Of a stretch of DNA of 64,000 bases, positions 24,801-35,512 are shown piece by piece. The notes under the pieces were generated by a model that saw only the letters and a program-made list of their open reading frames with translations, was not told the origin of the DNA and made no database searches. Each line of letters opens with the position of its first letter. Within the stretch, counting starts at the first letter, position 1. A program made the position numbers and the translations under genes. The DNA is taken from NCBI RefSeq assembly GCF_036669915.1, contig NC_089322.1, positions 18,345,719-18,409,718 of the forward strand, written 5' to 3'. This DNA comes from Pocillopora verrucosa. Taxonomy: Eukaryota; Cnidaria; Anthozoa; Scleractinia; Pocilloporidae.

Positions 24801-27256
24801 TTTCTTTAAAAGGTATGAAATTTGTTGATCGAGCTATGCCTTTTTCTTGCATAAGCTATCTGTGTTTCTTGTCTTCTCAATGAAAAAAGTAAGCTGAAGA
24901 GTTGAATGTAGAACCGTATTCTTTTATGAGGCGTAAGTGCGATTTGTCCATCTTGGATTTTCGTTTTCATATCACAAAAAAAAAAAATGATTTTTCAGTG
25001 TGATTGTCCCTTTTTCCCTCTGTGGAAGGTACTTGACCTAATCTTAGCAATTCAATCGTTATGCAGACAAGTCCCATTAAATGCTTTCCTTGGAATAATG
25101 AAGGGTACCCATGGTGTTATAAAACAAAAGTAATGAAAATACTGATCAAAACCATAATAAAATTCTCGAACGTGATTGGTTATCACCAACCCGATTTAAG
25201 CACTAATAGGACAGTGTACGCGTCATGCTTGTACTTGGACTGTGTATAGGACAGTTAAAGAGACAGTTAACACGTCATGCATGTGTAGGTGGACAGAGCG
25301 TGTCATGTGCGCGCGCTGTTGTTCCGCATTTCGCCGAGTCAACAGTTTTTTTTTTTATGAAGACGTACAACCGATGTCTAGTTTCTTTCTCAAATTTTGT
25401 CATAGTTTTCATTAATTGATAACAGGACTTCGTGTCGTCCAATTCTGTCAGTTATCATACTCACGATTTTTCCAATTTAAGACTACCGCTTCGCGGTCGT
25501 CCGATTTTGTTAATCACTCGTATGATTACAGACGGAATTGGACTCCTCTTAATCCCATTACCATTATAAATAGCCTTTCAGCAGAGTTTTCCTTTGTTGT
25601 GGGCTTATATTGCGATACGCTGGAAGACTCGACTTGGCATTGCAAAAAGGGCCGCTCGTTCGCCAAATTCCTTTTGTCGGGTCAATGTGACATGTAAGTC
25701 TTACATAACCAAACCTTACATCCACAGGTAACTATACCCAACTTCTAGTCTACTTCCACTTTGAACGTCGTATCGGTTATTACGTTAATCAGGTCTACAT
25801 CCCGGATACACTGATAGTCACAATTAGTTGGATCGTCTTTTGGTTGGGCCAAGACGACATGGGTGGTCGAGTAGGATTGGGAATCACTACGCTTTTGACC
25901 ATAATGTTTCTGTTGGGCTCGGTGAATATGTCTCTACCTCGAGTGAGCTATGCCAAAGCTATAGACTGGTACCTGATTGTCTCCTTTGTGTTCGTGTTTC
26001 TTGTCCTGTTTGAATGCATCATCGTGTACGTTGTCCGTCAACGAAAGCGATCACGGGAGGAGAGCGGTCGGGACAGGAGTTTGGACCTAGAGGAGGGCAA
26101 GAGAGAGGTAAGGGAATGATTCGGAGTTGGAATAATAAAGCAAACTGTTAAATTAATTTTTCACGGGCTTGCCAGTTTGGATAACTTTCTGATCGACTAC
26201 CTGGTGGGAGGGTGCTCCTGCTCTTGCGAGAACAAGTCAGCTTACGAGCCATGCAGAAGTCCCAACCGACAATAGCTTATCTCGGCTTTGTCACTATAAA
26301 GAGATAAACGGTATTTATTTTCCTCCCTTATGGGATAATAGCCTGCTACAGGGTTATCCGTCCCCACCCCACCCTTACACCCCCAATCTCCCCCTCCCTT
26401 CCAGCATTTCCTCGTGTATCCCTCACAGTTCGCTGGTATCCATTTGTTTTCCGGGTGGAGAGATACACTGCTAAGATTGAACTGTCCTAACTGCTTTTCC
26501 AAGAGGAACACTACTCCGGAAATTCCCGGCGAGGGTTCTACCGCAGACCATTTGACTCGAAGCTGAGCACGATGACAGCGGCTTCCATCCAAATGCAACA
26601 AACGTCCCGCGTAAGACCAGGATGAGAAATGATGAGCAGGGGTCATTGGCAAATTTTAACATTCATTCGTTGAAAGAAGTTAGCAGGAAAAACTTTCCTT
26701 TAAAACTTATTGAAAAGAAATAAAACGTTAGCCGTTATATAGCCAAATTTTAAGCGATAGCCGTTAAAGCCATCACCAATTTGACACCCACTTAGTCTTC
26801 CAGTCTGGAGATACAGTACTGAGAGCGATTTCAACATTTCAGGTCGGTAATCGAGTAAACTTTCGAGTAAATCGGCTGAAAATTTTTCATAATTGCCTGG
26901 TGTGTTCTTTGATCATAATAGAAGTGTTCTCTTTTTTGCAGAGAGCTCGTACTGAAGACAGTTTTTATATAGAGAAGCTCCTAAAGAGTGATGGCTTTGT
27001 GAACGTGGAGATGCTTTCGAACACCGGTGAACTGGCGATAGTCAGTTCACGAAACAACGTCGACTCATTCCTTCCAGAGAAAAAAAATGACATTGAGATG
27101 ACTGATAGGACAAGTCAGAGAGGAATGATGAGTTGCAAGAACAAACGAGCGAGGCTGTCGGTTGGTGATATAATCGATCGTATCTCGCGCCTTCTCTTTC
27201 CTCTTGCTTTTATTTCGTTCAACGTCTCTTATTGGAATCATTACTTGAGCAAGTAA
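18848..27256 (+). CDS. Cys-loop ligand-gated ion channel subunit, GABA-A/glycine-receptor-like
   Basis: A pentameric neurotransmitter-gated channel subunit at the cell surface. Eight exons join in exact phase: 18848-18915, 21136-21218, 21811-21878, 22365-22585, 24035-24117, 24591-24719, 25728-26107 and 26942-27256, giving 448 residues, a normal length. Exon 1 is a signal peptide (MSLTNSSKFFTFIVFTTIFH). The ligand domain shows LLFSNYDKDVRP, VEVDLYVESF, WMPDTYISNS (loop A) and the Cys-loop CAMDLKDFPMDTQKC (C154-C168, exactly 13 between). Loop C leads into FERRIGYYVNQVYIP. M1 holds SWIVFW, M2 runs from R265, and M3 follows SLPRVSYAKAIDWY. The cytoplasmic loop is basic/acidic. M4 (422-448) has SRLLFPLAFISFN. 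There are no vicinal loop-C cysteines, so it is not a nicotinic alpha type. The anion-channel signature PAR at -2' to 0' is GGR here (263-265). AATAAA follows near 27303. The ligand is unknown. Confidence 0.92.
21220..21795. repeat. T-rich TTC/TTG low-complexity tract with an internal duplication
   Basis: It fills intron 2 of the channel gene. Within it, a block starting near 21249 (TTGATCTCCTAGTGGC) is repeated near 21402 (TTGATCGCCTAGTTGC) with a period of about 153 bp. The long Leu/Phe frames are translation of this tract and not genes. Confidence 0.75.
21936..22147. mobile_element. Foldback element with 19-bp perfect terminal inverted repeats
   Basis: TAAGTCCTAAATGTAATAA at 21936 is matched by its exact reverse complement at 22129-22147. 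The interior repeats the 'CC-AAATGTAAT' word several more times, as in 'CCTGAATGTAATAAAG' and 'CCAAAATGTAATAAG'. It lies in channel intron 3 and is non-coding. Confidence 0.65.
22706..22738. repeat. Perfect hairpin, 16-bp arms and 1-nt spacer
   Basis: CAATGAGCGTAAACTG is followed by one G and then its exact reverse complement. A second, weaker pair flanks it: GGGTCTCTG at about 22657 and CAGAGACCC at 22698. It lies in channel intron 4. No known regulatory motif was recognised. Confidence 0.8.
22921..23160. repeat. Tandem duplication, two units of 120 bp
   Basis: Unit starts are CGGCTCCTGAGTGAGCGGGA at 22921 and CGGCGCTCCTAACTGGGCTG at 23041. Both run through GGGGTGATTC-GCACTCCCC and end in AAGCATCTAACCCTAA. 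This is a short satellite-like block, relatively GC-rich for the region, in channel intron 4. Confidence 0.8.
23388..24008. repeat. Pyrimidine-rich minisatellite, about nine 70-bp units
   Basis: The word CTCTAATTTCAAATGCTCCT recurs near 23391, 23459, 23530, 23600, 23670, 23740, 23810, 23880 and 23950, giving a period of 70 (68-71). Because 70 is not a multiple of three, the array stays open in shifting frames and yields false ORFs. It ends about 27 bases before the acceptor of the Cys-loop exon at 24035. Confidence 0.9.
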
Positions 27257-28060
27257 TATGGCAAAGAATGTTCAAATTGCTAGCTTTGCGGAAAAGAAAA
27301 TATAATAAACATTGCGGAATCACAAAAAAATTTTAGAGAGACTTTGATTTTTTTTCATTTTCTCGGGTTTTATTTTTTCTGAGGTACGAAAACTTTTTTA
27401 CGCTTTCCTGGACCACAGATCCACATGTATTTGCCCTTGTAATTTTGCGAAATGAATTGTTAGATTTTAAACCTCTTATTCATGAGATTTTGATGTAAGG
27501 TTCATTGCTGTCTGCCATTTATTTATTGAGATCTTAATTCTGAAAGTTTTCTTTCGACTCAAACAATGCTCGGTATTTTGATAAAATCTTCATTTTGACT
27601 CTCAACACCTGTTTTTTAAATTATAACTTTTGTGAGAAGAAATTATCATTTGATAAGCCTGAAGAGTACGTGGGTTTAATGTTTTTTATGATCATGAACA
27701 CAATTCAAGAACTATGGCACTAGAAATTTATACTTTTATTGAATCTTGCCGAAGTTTTAATTCTTTACCTCTTTAAGGGTAATGAATACTGCGTTAAATA
27801 CGAATTTAAAAAAGCTTAACCTAAATGAACCTAGATGCTCTTAAAAACTTCACTAAATAAGACTGCTTTTTAATACAGTTTTAGATAGAGGAAATAAACA
27901 AATAAACGAGATCTTCCGGATGTTTTACCCTGAGTTACTCTGAGTAAAAGGGTGAACTTGGCAACGAGGATTGACTAATTGGGATTCTCAATAAACTTAT
28001 GCTGAATTCCACTATTGTAGACCTGACAATGAAAGCTCCAGGTCAGTCTCGATTTCTCCA

Positions 28061-28268
28061 AACCCCTTACACCCTAACATCAGTATGCATATTCTCCATA
28101 CTTATTCTACACATTTCTTAGGGTTCTGAAAAGGAGAAATTGTTTAACAATCAAGAGCTTCTTTGAGTGTTGATCATTTCCCTTATTCTCATGACCTTAA
28201 TGTTCTATTCAGGGGTGATCTTGTAGGAAGAAATTGGATGCTGGTCACTCCTAGGGGTTAAAGGGTTG
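28061..28268. mobile_element. MITE-like element, TTAACCC family
   Basis: It begins AACCCCTTACACCCTAACAT and ends CTAGGGGTTAAAGGGTTGA. It has the same internal order as 3859-4078 (GCATATTCTCCATAC, ACATTTCTTAGG, TGATCATTTCCC, GACCTTAAT). Confidence 0.7.
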
Positions 28269-28726
28269 ATATAAGATAATTAGCAGGCTTAAAAGCCTAA
28301 GACGTGATACGAAGTCTGTACTTGGTGGGTTAAGTCCTCGTAATGTATTGATTTGTTGATCTTAAGGAGATAATTATGCTAGAGATTCAAATCATATTAC
28401 ATTTGATAAAAAAATCATAATCGGTTTCTAACACTCAACAATTTAAAGCAACAGGAAATGACGATAAAAATGGTATTAAGTTATCATTCATGTTGAATTA
28501 ATGAATGTCAAGTGTGTTATTTGTTTGCAAAAAAAAAGATAACCTTAACGAAAGATAAGCTACCGTATTGTTGCAATATCTTGATTGCATCCGTACGTTG
28601 CTGAGTTTTTTTTTACATTCCGTTTATTGCGGTGTTTGTTTCTTTCCTTTTTGATTATTTGCTTTAGTCTTGTTTAAGATGGTTTGATTGATTGAAAAGT
28701 TGTCTTATTCATTCTTTTCTCCGTTA

Positions 28727-28985
28727 GTCAGTCAGTTAATGGGTCAGTCGGTCGGTTAGTCGGACAATCAGTCGGTCAGTCAGTCGATCGGTCGGTCGGT
28801 CGGTCGGTCGGTCGGTTCAACTATTCTTTCATTAACTCTTACTCACCAACTCTTCCTCTTGCATACTTGGTCACTCACTCTCTATCCAACTAATTTATTT
28901 ATTCATTCATTTATCCATACATACATTCTCCCATTTATTCATTCATCAATTATTCATTCATTAACACTCGCTCATTAACTCATAA
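28727..28985. repeat. GTCG/GTCA tetranucleotide microsatellite followed by a CATT-rich tract
   Basis: GTCAGT/GTCGGT units run from 28727 to 28816, with seven or more uninterrupted GGTC units at the end. A degenerate CATT/ATTC tract follows to 28985. Confidence 0.85.
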
Positions 28986-29421
28986 ATCGTATTTTATGTG
29001 GTACCGCTTGGTATATTTACGAGTTGTGCTGTATTTTGACGAGCGCAGGGCCAGTCAAATTCTAACAATGATTGTAAAGTGGTAATCCTATTTTTGTTTG
29101 TTTTTTGTTTGTATGTTTTTATTTTTTGTAACTCTTGGATCGCCTGTCTGCTGAAGTCATCTCTCACCTCTCATTTTTTGCAAGTCGAATTTGAATTTGC
29201 ATTGCAAATGTAACTCATCTAATTTCATATTCAATGTCTTCGTCAAATTTGCACGAGGCATTTTGGTGTTCTGCTTCTTGATCCAAAGTATGCCTAAAAA
29301 TCGAGGTTTCTTCGGTGAATAACTCTTGGAATAATATGTCACAGACGGAGATTCAGTCGGTGGATTCTTTCTGGGGCGAGAAGACTAGGAGTGAAGCGTT
29401 ACAATCAGAAACTCAAAAGCC

Positions 29422-29490
29422 ATGGCCGGCTCGGGATTTGAATTGACAGAGCGGAACAGCTCGTTTGGGAAATCTCGCAGCACATTAAAT
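29422..29490 (+). CDS. Possible first coding exon, product unknown
   Basis: ATG 29422 sits in a good start context (AAAGCCATGGCC). It opens 23 codons (MAGSGFELTERNSSFGKSRS...) ending exactly at a consensus donor GTAAGT at 29491, phase 0. I could not find a following exon that joins convincingly. The terminal exon at 34080 is phase-compatible but unproven. Start context and donor are seen; the gene is inferred. Confidence 0.25.
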
Positions 29491-30715
29491 GTAAGTAGCA
29501 AGAGAGCAAATCACACTTTATCTGATGTGCATGGTTCAAGTTGGCTAAGAAGATTTTAGGCAGTTTGGAGCAGGTTGGTGCAATGGTAATAATGTCGAGA
29601 AATAGATTAAAATCTCTTGTGTCAGGCAAATGCCTTGGCGAACATAATTGAAAATATTGTGACTACCGTTTCGCATAGCATACAAGTATTGACAAGAAGT
29701 TCATGGTCTATAGATATCTTTAAAAGAAGGCTTGGTTTTTTTTTTTTGTTCGATTTACGGGAAACTATTCGACTTGCAGTGCTATGATTCTCTGCTGCCA
29801 TAGAAAATAAAATTAGTGCATAGGGTTTACCAGACTCGTCAACTTTACGAGTTGTTACAACTTACATTACAGCGAAAAATTCACTTGCGATTTTGTCCCC
29901 ATCAGAATGGCACCACCCTTATGGTTTCCTTTTGCCTTTCTGTAGAGTATCCTTTTATTCGTTTGTTAGAAATATCAGGCAGATGAATATTCAAATGAAA
30001 TCCTTTCTTGTGAGATTCTCCATGACGATTTCAGCAACACAGTTTTCCTTTTTCGTACCACGTTTATTATTTACGGAAAATGCTTACCTAGAGTAAGTTA
30101 GACGTACATGTATCCCTGGCATGTTTTTCCCCTTCTTGGAGAGCACTAAGTATGAAACGAAGAAAATGTGGGAATAAAGAAAGGCAGGAGAGGGAAAAGA
30201 AAAGGGGTAGCATCCAACAAGGTTTGTTGCTTCCATGAAGTTTTGTGACGACTCAACTCGTCGAAGCCTTGAGGTGTGAACTGTGTTAAACACTTAAATC
30301 TGAGATTAATATTTGGACCCACCTACAAACAAGCATGTATCTCCTTTGACCTCTAAGTTCTTCGATCACCTTCTGATTAAGGGAGTTTAGAGTTATGTCG
30401 CATTAATGAAGTCCCAATGGATAAAGTGACCTCGGTGATTTCCATGTACATTTACAACGTCGTTGAAGAAAATATATATTGTTGTCATCCTTCAATTGAG
30501 GACCTCAACAATTTCAGTTTGAAATTTGGCAATTCTTATAGAATTTTTCGATAATCTTCATTAATAATTCAAAATAAAGAGCATCTACCTAAAGTGAGTT
30601 TGCTCATAGGCATAATATAAATTCCATTCCAGCATCTGGAACAGAAAGTGGTCGTAACATCTCTAAATCAAGAATTTCAAGAAAATGAAGAAAGAAAATA
30701 GACAACTTCTAGCAA

Positions 30716-30760
30716 GGTTGGTTATTATTTATTTATTTATTTATTATTTTTACAAATAAT
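30716..30760. repeat. ATTT microsatellite
   Basis: TTATTTATTTATTTATTTATT tract in non-coding sequence. Confidence 0.7.
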
Positions 30761-31666
30761 ATTTTAAATGATGTGCTCTTAGTCTTCTCTGCTCTGGTGA
30801 GAATGCTCAAATCCGGAATTAGCAAAGGACTGCAATTTAATATTTGTCAATAATAAATTAATGCTGAGGTAATTTTGATTAAAGAAATTATTTCGCTTGT
30901 TTAAATTTCTCTTATTTGGATCTCGCTCTGTAAGGCATCGCACAGCTGTGGTAACGTGTATTACCTGGATGATTAACAGAAAATGAATGTTAAGGTTTGG
31001 GCGTTTGACTGAAAGTTTCTGTCGCAAATTAAGGAGGAACTTTCTTTAATGAATTCGGTGGATGATCATAAAAAAAAATTGAGAGAAAGAAGGTTGGCGC
31101 GACCCTTAAGCAACACTAGAGGAGTGCGTCTTGACAATGGAATAGGAGAGTAGTTATTAGATTGCCTCTTTAGTCCGGAGGTCCTAAAATTATATCCTAA
31201 TTTGGAGGAATAGGAATGCTTTGGTTTCATATTATGGACTTCTCAACGCATCATCATTTGCCCGCCAAAAAAGTGCTGGCCTTAATATTTTAACAAACAT
31301 ATTCTACCAGTGCTAGTTACCTGAGAATAATTTTGAAAATAGAGGTTTTAAGAAATGTGTCGTAGCTTTTCTTTCTTTTGAAAGGTCACTAAAGATTACT
31401 CTTTATTCACTGTTATTCAAATTTCACTCTAATTTTGTCGCAATTTTAACCGCCAAGTTAGCGTGAAGTCGTCGAAATTTTCTGTCTCATTTTTTCGTTA
31501 TCGTGAACAGGAGTAAAGTAACTTTCAATTAAAATATTGATTTACACTTGATGTGATACCTAAGTTCTATGACGAGACATTTCTGACAAGCTTAGGGATA
31601 GAAGTTCATAGAGGAAGCATGGATGAGAAAGCCGAAAAAAATGAAGACATGAAATCATCAGAGCTG

Positions 31667-32231
31667 CAACCATGTCGGGAGCTCTTGATGAGGCTCAGTC
31701 TGTCCACACATCGTGCCTGCTGGTTTTATTTGTTGGCCGGTTCAAAATTATTAGAATACAATTTAACAATTTGTTCTCTCTAAACTTCCCAAGTGCTTCA
31801 TACCTCGATGAACGCACAGCTGACGTATGAACCAATTGTTTTATAACATTTTCAACCCGATGGAAAATTTTTTTCTCGAGGGATATGTTTGCTGACGTCA
31901 TGAGCGTGCACAATAGGATATAAAACACGCATGCGCAATTGAATTTGATTAAACAAATTTACTAGCTATGTTATAATGAACATTGTTCACGCTCAGATCT
32001 CAAAACCCTGACCGAAATCAAAGAAAAAAAAAACTATTTCTCAGTCCAATACCTCTAGAGAGCTCCTGATTAGGCTCAGCCTTAGGTATTCTGTTCACAC
32101 ATTGTGCCTGCTGGTTTTATTTGGTGGTCGGTTCAAAATGATCGGAATGCTATTGAACGTTGTTCATGCTCGGATCTCAAAACCCTGACCGAAATCAAAG
32201 AAAGAAAACTATTTCTCTAGTCCAATACCCC
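31667..32231. repeat. Interleaved tandem duplication
   Basis: The block GCTCTTGATGAGGCTCAGTC...CTGCTGGTTTTATTTG at 31681 recurs at 32059. The block GTTCACGCTCAGATCTCAAA...CCAATACCTCTAG at 31985 recurs at 32162. Identity is high. The pattern fits a duplication of about 176 bp joined to an older duplicate of its left part. Confidence 0.7.
31893..31960 (+). promoter_or_regulatory. Candidate core promoter: CRE, TATA box and NRF1-like site
   Basis: A perfect CRE palindrome TGACGTCA (31893-31900) is followed by TATAAAA (31919) and an NRF1-like CGCATGCGCA (about 31928). The order and spacing fit an animal RNA polymerase II promoter firing rightward near 31950. No first exon was identified, so this rests on motifs alone. 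Confidence 0.25.
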
Positions 32232-33130
32232 TAGGATTTATCATTGACATGAATTATAAGTTGTTACTTGAATTCCAAATTCCTTTCGGCTAAGAATTTA
32301 ATAATATAACTCAATCGCTGAGAACAACAACTTGGAGAAGAGTTAAAATGAAACTTAAGTTTAATTTGAAAAGTTTACTCCCTTTTACTTTTTAGGCAAG
32401 AACATTGCTTAATCCAGGTCATGTTTTTTCTCTTGGCGAGGGCGACAAAAAAACTTAAGGATAAATACTGATTGTACACATTGTTGAAAAGACCTAAAGT
32501 GTAACAACCAAGCCAAGCCTCTGTGTAGAAACAAAGCAATTTTTCTTTGGTAAACTTAACTTTTCTATGTAAATGTCGTTGGCACTTTGAGTTTCCACTC
32601 GGGATGTGGGTACAAAATGTATCCTTCTCACCGTTAAATCTTAGACCAGTGTTGAAAAAAATTGTCATTTAAACTCTGCTTTAGAACTTCGTCTGATTAA
32701 TCGATTCAAATTGTTTGTTTCTTCTTCCTTATGTATTTTATATTTTTCCGATGGAGTTTTGTAACCGAGATCGTTGAAAATAAAACTTTGTGTGGGAGTG
32801 CCTCCCAAAGAATCCTGCAAGTTTGATGTTTTCTTCCGACCACTCGGGTAACAGTACCAAATCAAGTGTAACTTTAGTGTTTCTTCGGGTGACGCATTTT
32901 AGATCTTATGTTTATCGATGGTTTATTTTTATCTTCTTACAGGTTGACTGGTGAATATTTCTGACACTTCAATTACAAATCAAAGAGGACAGCCTTTGGA
33001 GCAAGTGAAAGATAGGATTTAATCAGAAATAAAAAACAAATGAAGGTTAATTTGCCAAAATCGAGGACTGGAGGACAAACGTAAGCAATTGTTGTTTGGG
33101 GTTTAAAAGTCGGCTTTACTTATGGTAAGG

Positions 33131-33283
33131 GCTTAGAAAAAATACTGGCGCCCTTAATACACATGCGCCATTTTTTTCAAATTATTCAATCTGTAAGTAA
33201 CATCTGTTTAAACGTGGCGAATTTTCCCGCCAAAAAACTTAGAAAAAATACGGCGCCTAAAATACGCATGCGCCAATTTTTTT
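33131..33283. repeat. Two direct copies of a 45-bp motif carrying NRF1-like sites
   Basis: CTTAGAAAAAATACTGGCGC...ACATGCGCCATTTTTT near 33136 and CTTAGAAAAAATACGGCGCC...CGCATGCGCCAATTTTTT near 33239 are alike. They flank an E2F-like site at 33222. Confidence 0.6.
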
Positions 33284-33645
33284 TTTCCAGGAAAATTCGA
33301 TATTGTCAATAAACTTAATAATTTATTCGCTGTTTTCTTGTATCATTACTATCCACTAATAGGCAAGTCAATGAAATATACATACTAAGCGGTTTTGTGT
33401 AATGTTTTATTGTCTTTCAAAATACACTCAATAAGCCACACGTGTTTGATTTAATATTTAGTTAATAATATTCTCTTCAATTACAAAAGTAATTTTCAAT
33501 AAGTTGATAAAAAGGTGTCAAGAAAATTCGTGTATATACTAAGACTTTTGGCGGGAAAATTTGGAACAATTTGCACAAAGTTTCCCCTGACAACCTTTTT
33601 CGGCAAACATTTAACATGGCTTCCTTTTAAAATTTTCCGCCAAAA
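33222..33645. promoter_or_regulatory. Cluster of three E2F-like sites
   Basis: TTTTCCCGCCAAAA (33222-33235), TTTTGGCGGGAAAA (33546-33559) and TTTTCCGCCAAAA (33633-33645). The first two match the textbook E2F site in opposite orientations. The last two form a larger inverted repeat (ACTTTTGGCGGGAAAATTT versus AAATTTTCCGCCAAAAAGT). Confidence 0.35.
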
Positions 33646-34079
33646 AGTATCTTACGCCATCTCGTGTAAAAAAGTTGAAACATTGACGCCAGTTTCTCTT
33701 TTAAAATTCTTTATATCACTTGACCCAAAATTTTGGAATTCAATTTTTTTTTTCACGAGATGCATACAATTCTAATCGAAAAAGCACGATAGCAAGCTTG
33801 GGATAGTCCGGAAAAAAATATGAAGTTGTCATCAAAATTTTAGATCACTCGTGGATTTGATTTTTTCTTCTCAGCACACAGCCTTTCATTTGGTTGAACT
33901 TAGCACTGGAACGAAAACAAGATAAACCATTTTTTAGGTGTGAGTCTATTATAATCCATGATCAGAACAGGGGACTTGACAGATACCGCAGTATTGCGTT
34001 ACAGTTGGATGACCCGTCGTACAAAACACCTCAAAGTTTAATGAACTTACAAACAGTCTCCTTTGGGGTCCTTTTGTAG

Positions 34080-34382
34080 TCCTTTATAGAAAAATGTGAC
34101 GCATTTTCGAGCAGCACAATAGTACTCCATGAAAGTACATTGGCCAACGCTAGGGAGTGCCTCATGGCTTCCAAGGAGAAACGCTGTAAGAGCGAGAGGG
34201 TGCAGGACTTGTGGCTTGATGACTACAATCCTTTCTGCGCAAACAATCGGGACCCTGGGGCGATCGGAAATGATCAGTGCTATGGCGTGTTAGACATCAG
34301 TGCAGCCGCTGGCATTAAACCTGGTGTAATGCAGGCGCTGTTGTTAGTTTTCATGTCCATTTGTTTCTTTTTCAACTGTTAA
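34080..34382 (+). CDS. Possible terminal exon of a cysteine-rich, GPI-anchored protein
   Basis: After a pyrimidine-rich acceptor (CCTTTTGTAG, ending 34079) the frame is open in phase 0 for 100 codons to TAA 34380-34382. It has five spaced cysteines (EKC, REC, KRC, PFC, QCY), then a small-residue stretch (LDISAAAGIKPG) and a hydrophobic end (ALLLVFMSICFFFNC). That layout is typical of a GPI-attachment signal. AATAAA follows near 34694. Upstream exons were not found. I recognise no family; the cysteine pattern alone does not identify it. Confidence 0.4.
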   Translation, partial: SFIEKCDAFSSSTIVLHESTLANARECLMASKEKRCKSERVQDLWLDDYNPFCANNRDPGAIGNDQCYGVLDISAAAGIKPGVMQALLLVFMSICFFFNC

Positions 34383-34754
34383 AGAGGTTTCCTTCTTCAT
34401 CATTTTATTCCAGTTTATTAACATTTTTAGTCAAGTTTAATAAGTTTTTGGATCGGCGAAGCATTTGAATTAACTGTAAGCTTATCTTAAGTCTAAAATA
34501 ATTCCTTTTAGTAGTTGGGTTTATTTCTTAACCGCTTGAACGACCACTTCTTATAAAAGTATTTTAGAAATTGAAAATAATGAAAAAAAAGTCTAAAAAA
34601 CATATTCTTTTTTAGTCAACCGATTAAACTAATTTGTTTTCACAGTGGTCGTACTAGATTTTACGCTGAGCCATGTACGTTAATGATTTTTGGAATAAAG
34701 GAAATTAATAAGAAACCAAAGTGTTTCTTTGTTATCACAACTCATTCACACGCC

Positions 34755-35410
34755 CATGGAGGCAGTGAAACACGAAATAAAAGATCTGTCAGATAAGCAA
34801 AAAGATATTCTGAGAAACAAGAAGTAAGGAGTAGGTCAAAATACTACAAAATTAGGCGGAAGGCGTGGATGGTTGCAAGAGAAACGATGACTTTGTCAAG
34901 TGTGAGTCCTGCTTGGCCACTGTAGATGACACCTGGATTTTCGTAGCAGCTTTGTTATTATTCATCGACAGCGAGCGAGAATTCCTTTACAGAGAAGACC
35001 AAAACACTTTGCAATTGACAAGTTCATATATTTTCATGAAGCTAAAAAACGAATCAGGGCACCACAAGAAGAATTTCAAGAAATCTCAAATGTGCTGACA
35101 ACAACCCTAATAGAACTAAAAACGAAGTTTCCATCTCGCTTTAGGAGAGATCGGCAATAACGCAGTAATAAAGACAACAAAATTAAGAGAGAAGCGTTTA
35201 CAGCAGAGGGCATACTTGCTTCTTGTAAAACTCACCTTAAGAGAGCTTGCTGGAAAGGTGTTTGATGAAATAAAAAACAATAGTTTTAAAAGCATCGCAA
35301 CCAGCGATGCTGAGCTAGTCGGGAAATTGGTCAGGCGTCGTCATCTCTACTCTCTGCTATGGCTGCTAGAAAAATGGTATTTTATTGGACGATTGAGTCT
35401 GCAAGTCTAA
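34755..35410 (+). pseudogene. Degraded coding-like sequence, family unknown
   Basis: Short stretches in different frames look protein-like: MEAVKHEIKDLSDKQKDILR at 34755 ending at a GTAAGG donor, EEFQEISNVLTTTLIELKTK near 35060, and LLLVKLTLRELAGKVFDEIK near 35220. Stops separate them. It may be an eroded gene or a transposon interior just upstream of the RING gene. No family recognised. Confidence 0.25.
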
Positions 35411-35428
35411 AAGGCGTCAATGCGATGC

Positions 35429-35512
35429 CATGTCTTTCACGTATGTAGCAATTTTTTCAGTGTGTTGTCAGCTGTTAAGGTAGTCAACCATTAGTAGAAA
35501 GTGAAAGACATG
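35429..35512. repeat. 12-bp perfect inverted repeat overlapping the RING start codon
   Basis: CATGTCTTTCAC (35429-35440) and GTGAAAGACATG (35501-35512) are exact reverse complements 60 bases apart. The right arm ends in the ATG of the RING gene, so a transcript with this leader could fold over its own start codon. Confidence 0.7.

Larger units (their letters stand above)
27257..29421. other. Intergenic region after the channel gene
   Basis: It holds the likely channel poly(A) signal (AATAAA near 27303), one dispersed MITE-like element (28061-28268) and two microsatellite stretches. I see no coding signal. Confidence 0.5.

Noticed and set aside
26242-26652. 136-codon frame on the minus strand
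   Set aside because: It lies inside the last intron of the channel gene, has no recognisable domain, and its sequence has the look of a dispersed repeat.
29998-30095. Frame starting MKSFLVRFSM and ending near a GTAAGT donor, possibly a signal-peptide exon
   Set aside because: Hydrophobic core is weak and interrupted, and no downstream exon in matching phase was found.
33894-34079. 61-codon frame just before the candidate GPI exon
   Set aside because: Ends at the TAG that forms the acceptor of the next exon; no start context or family.
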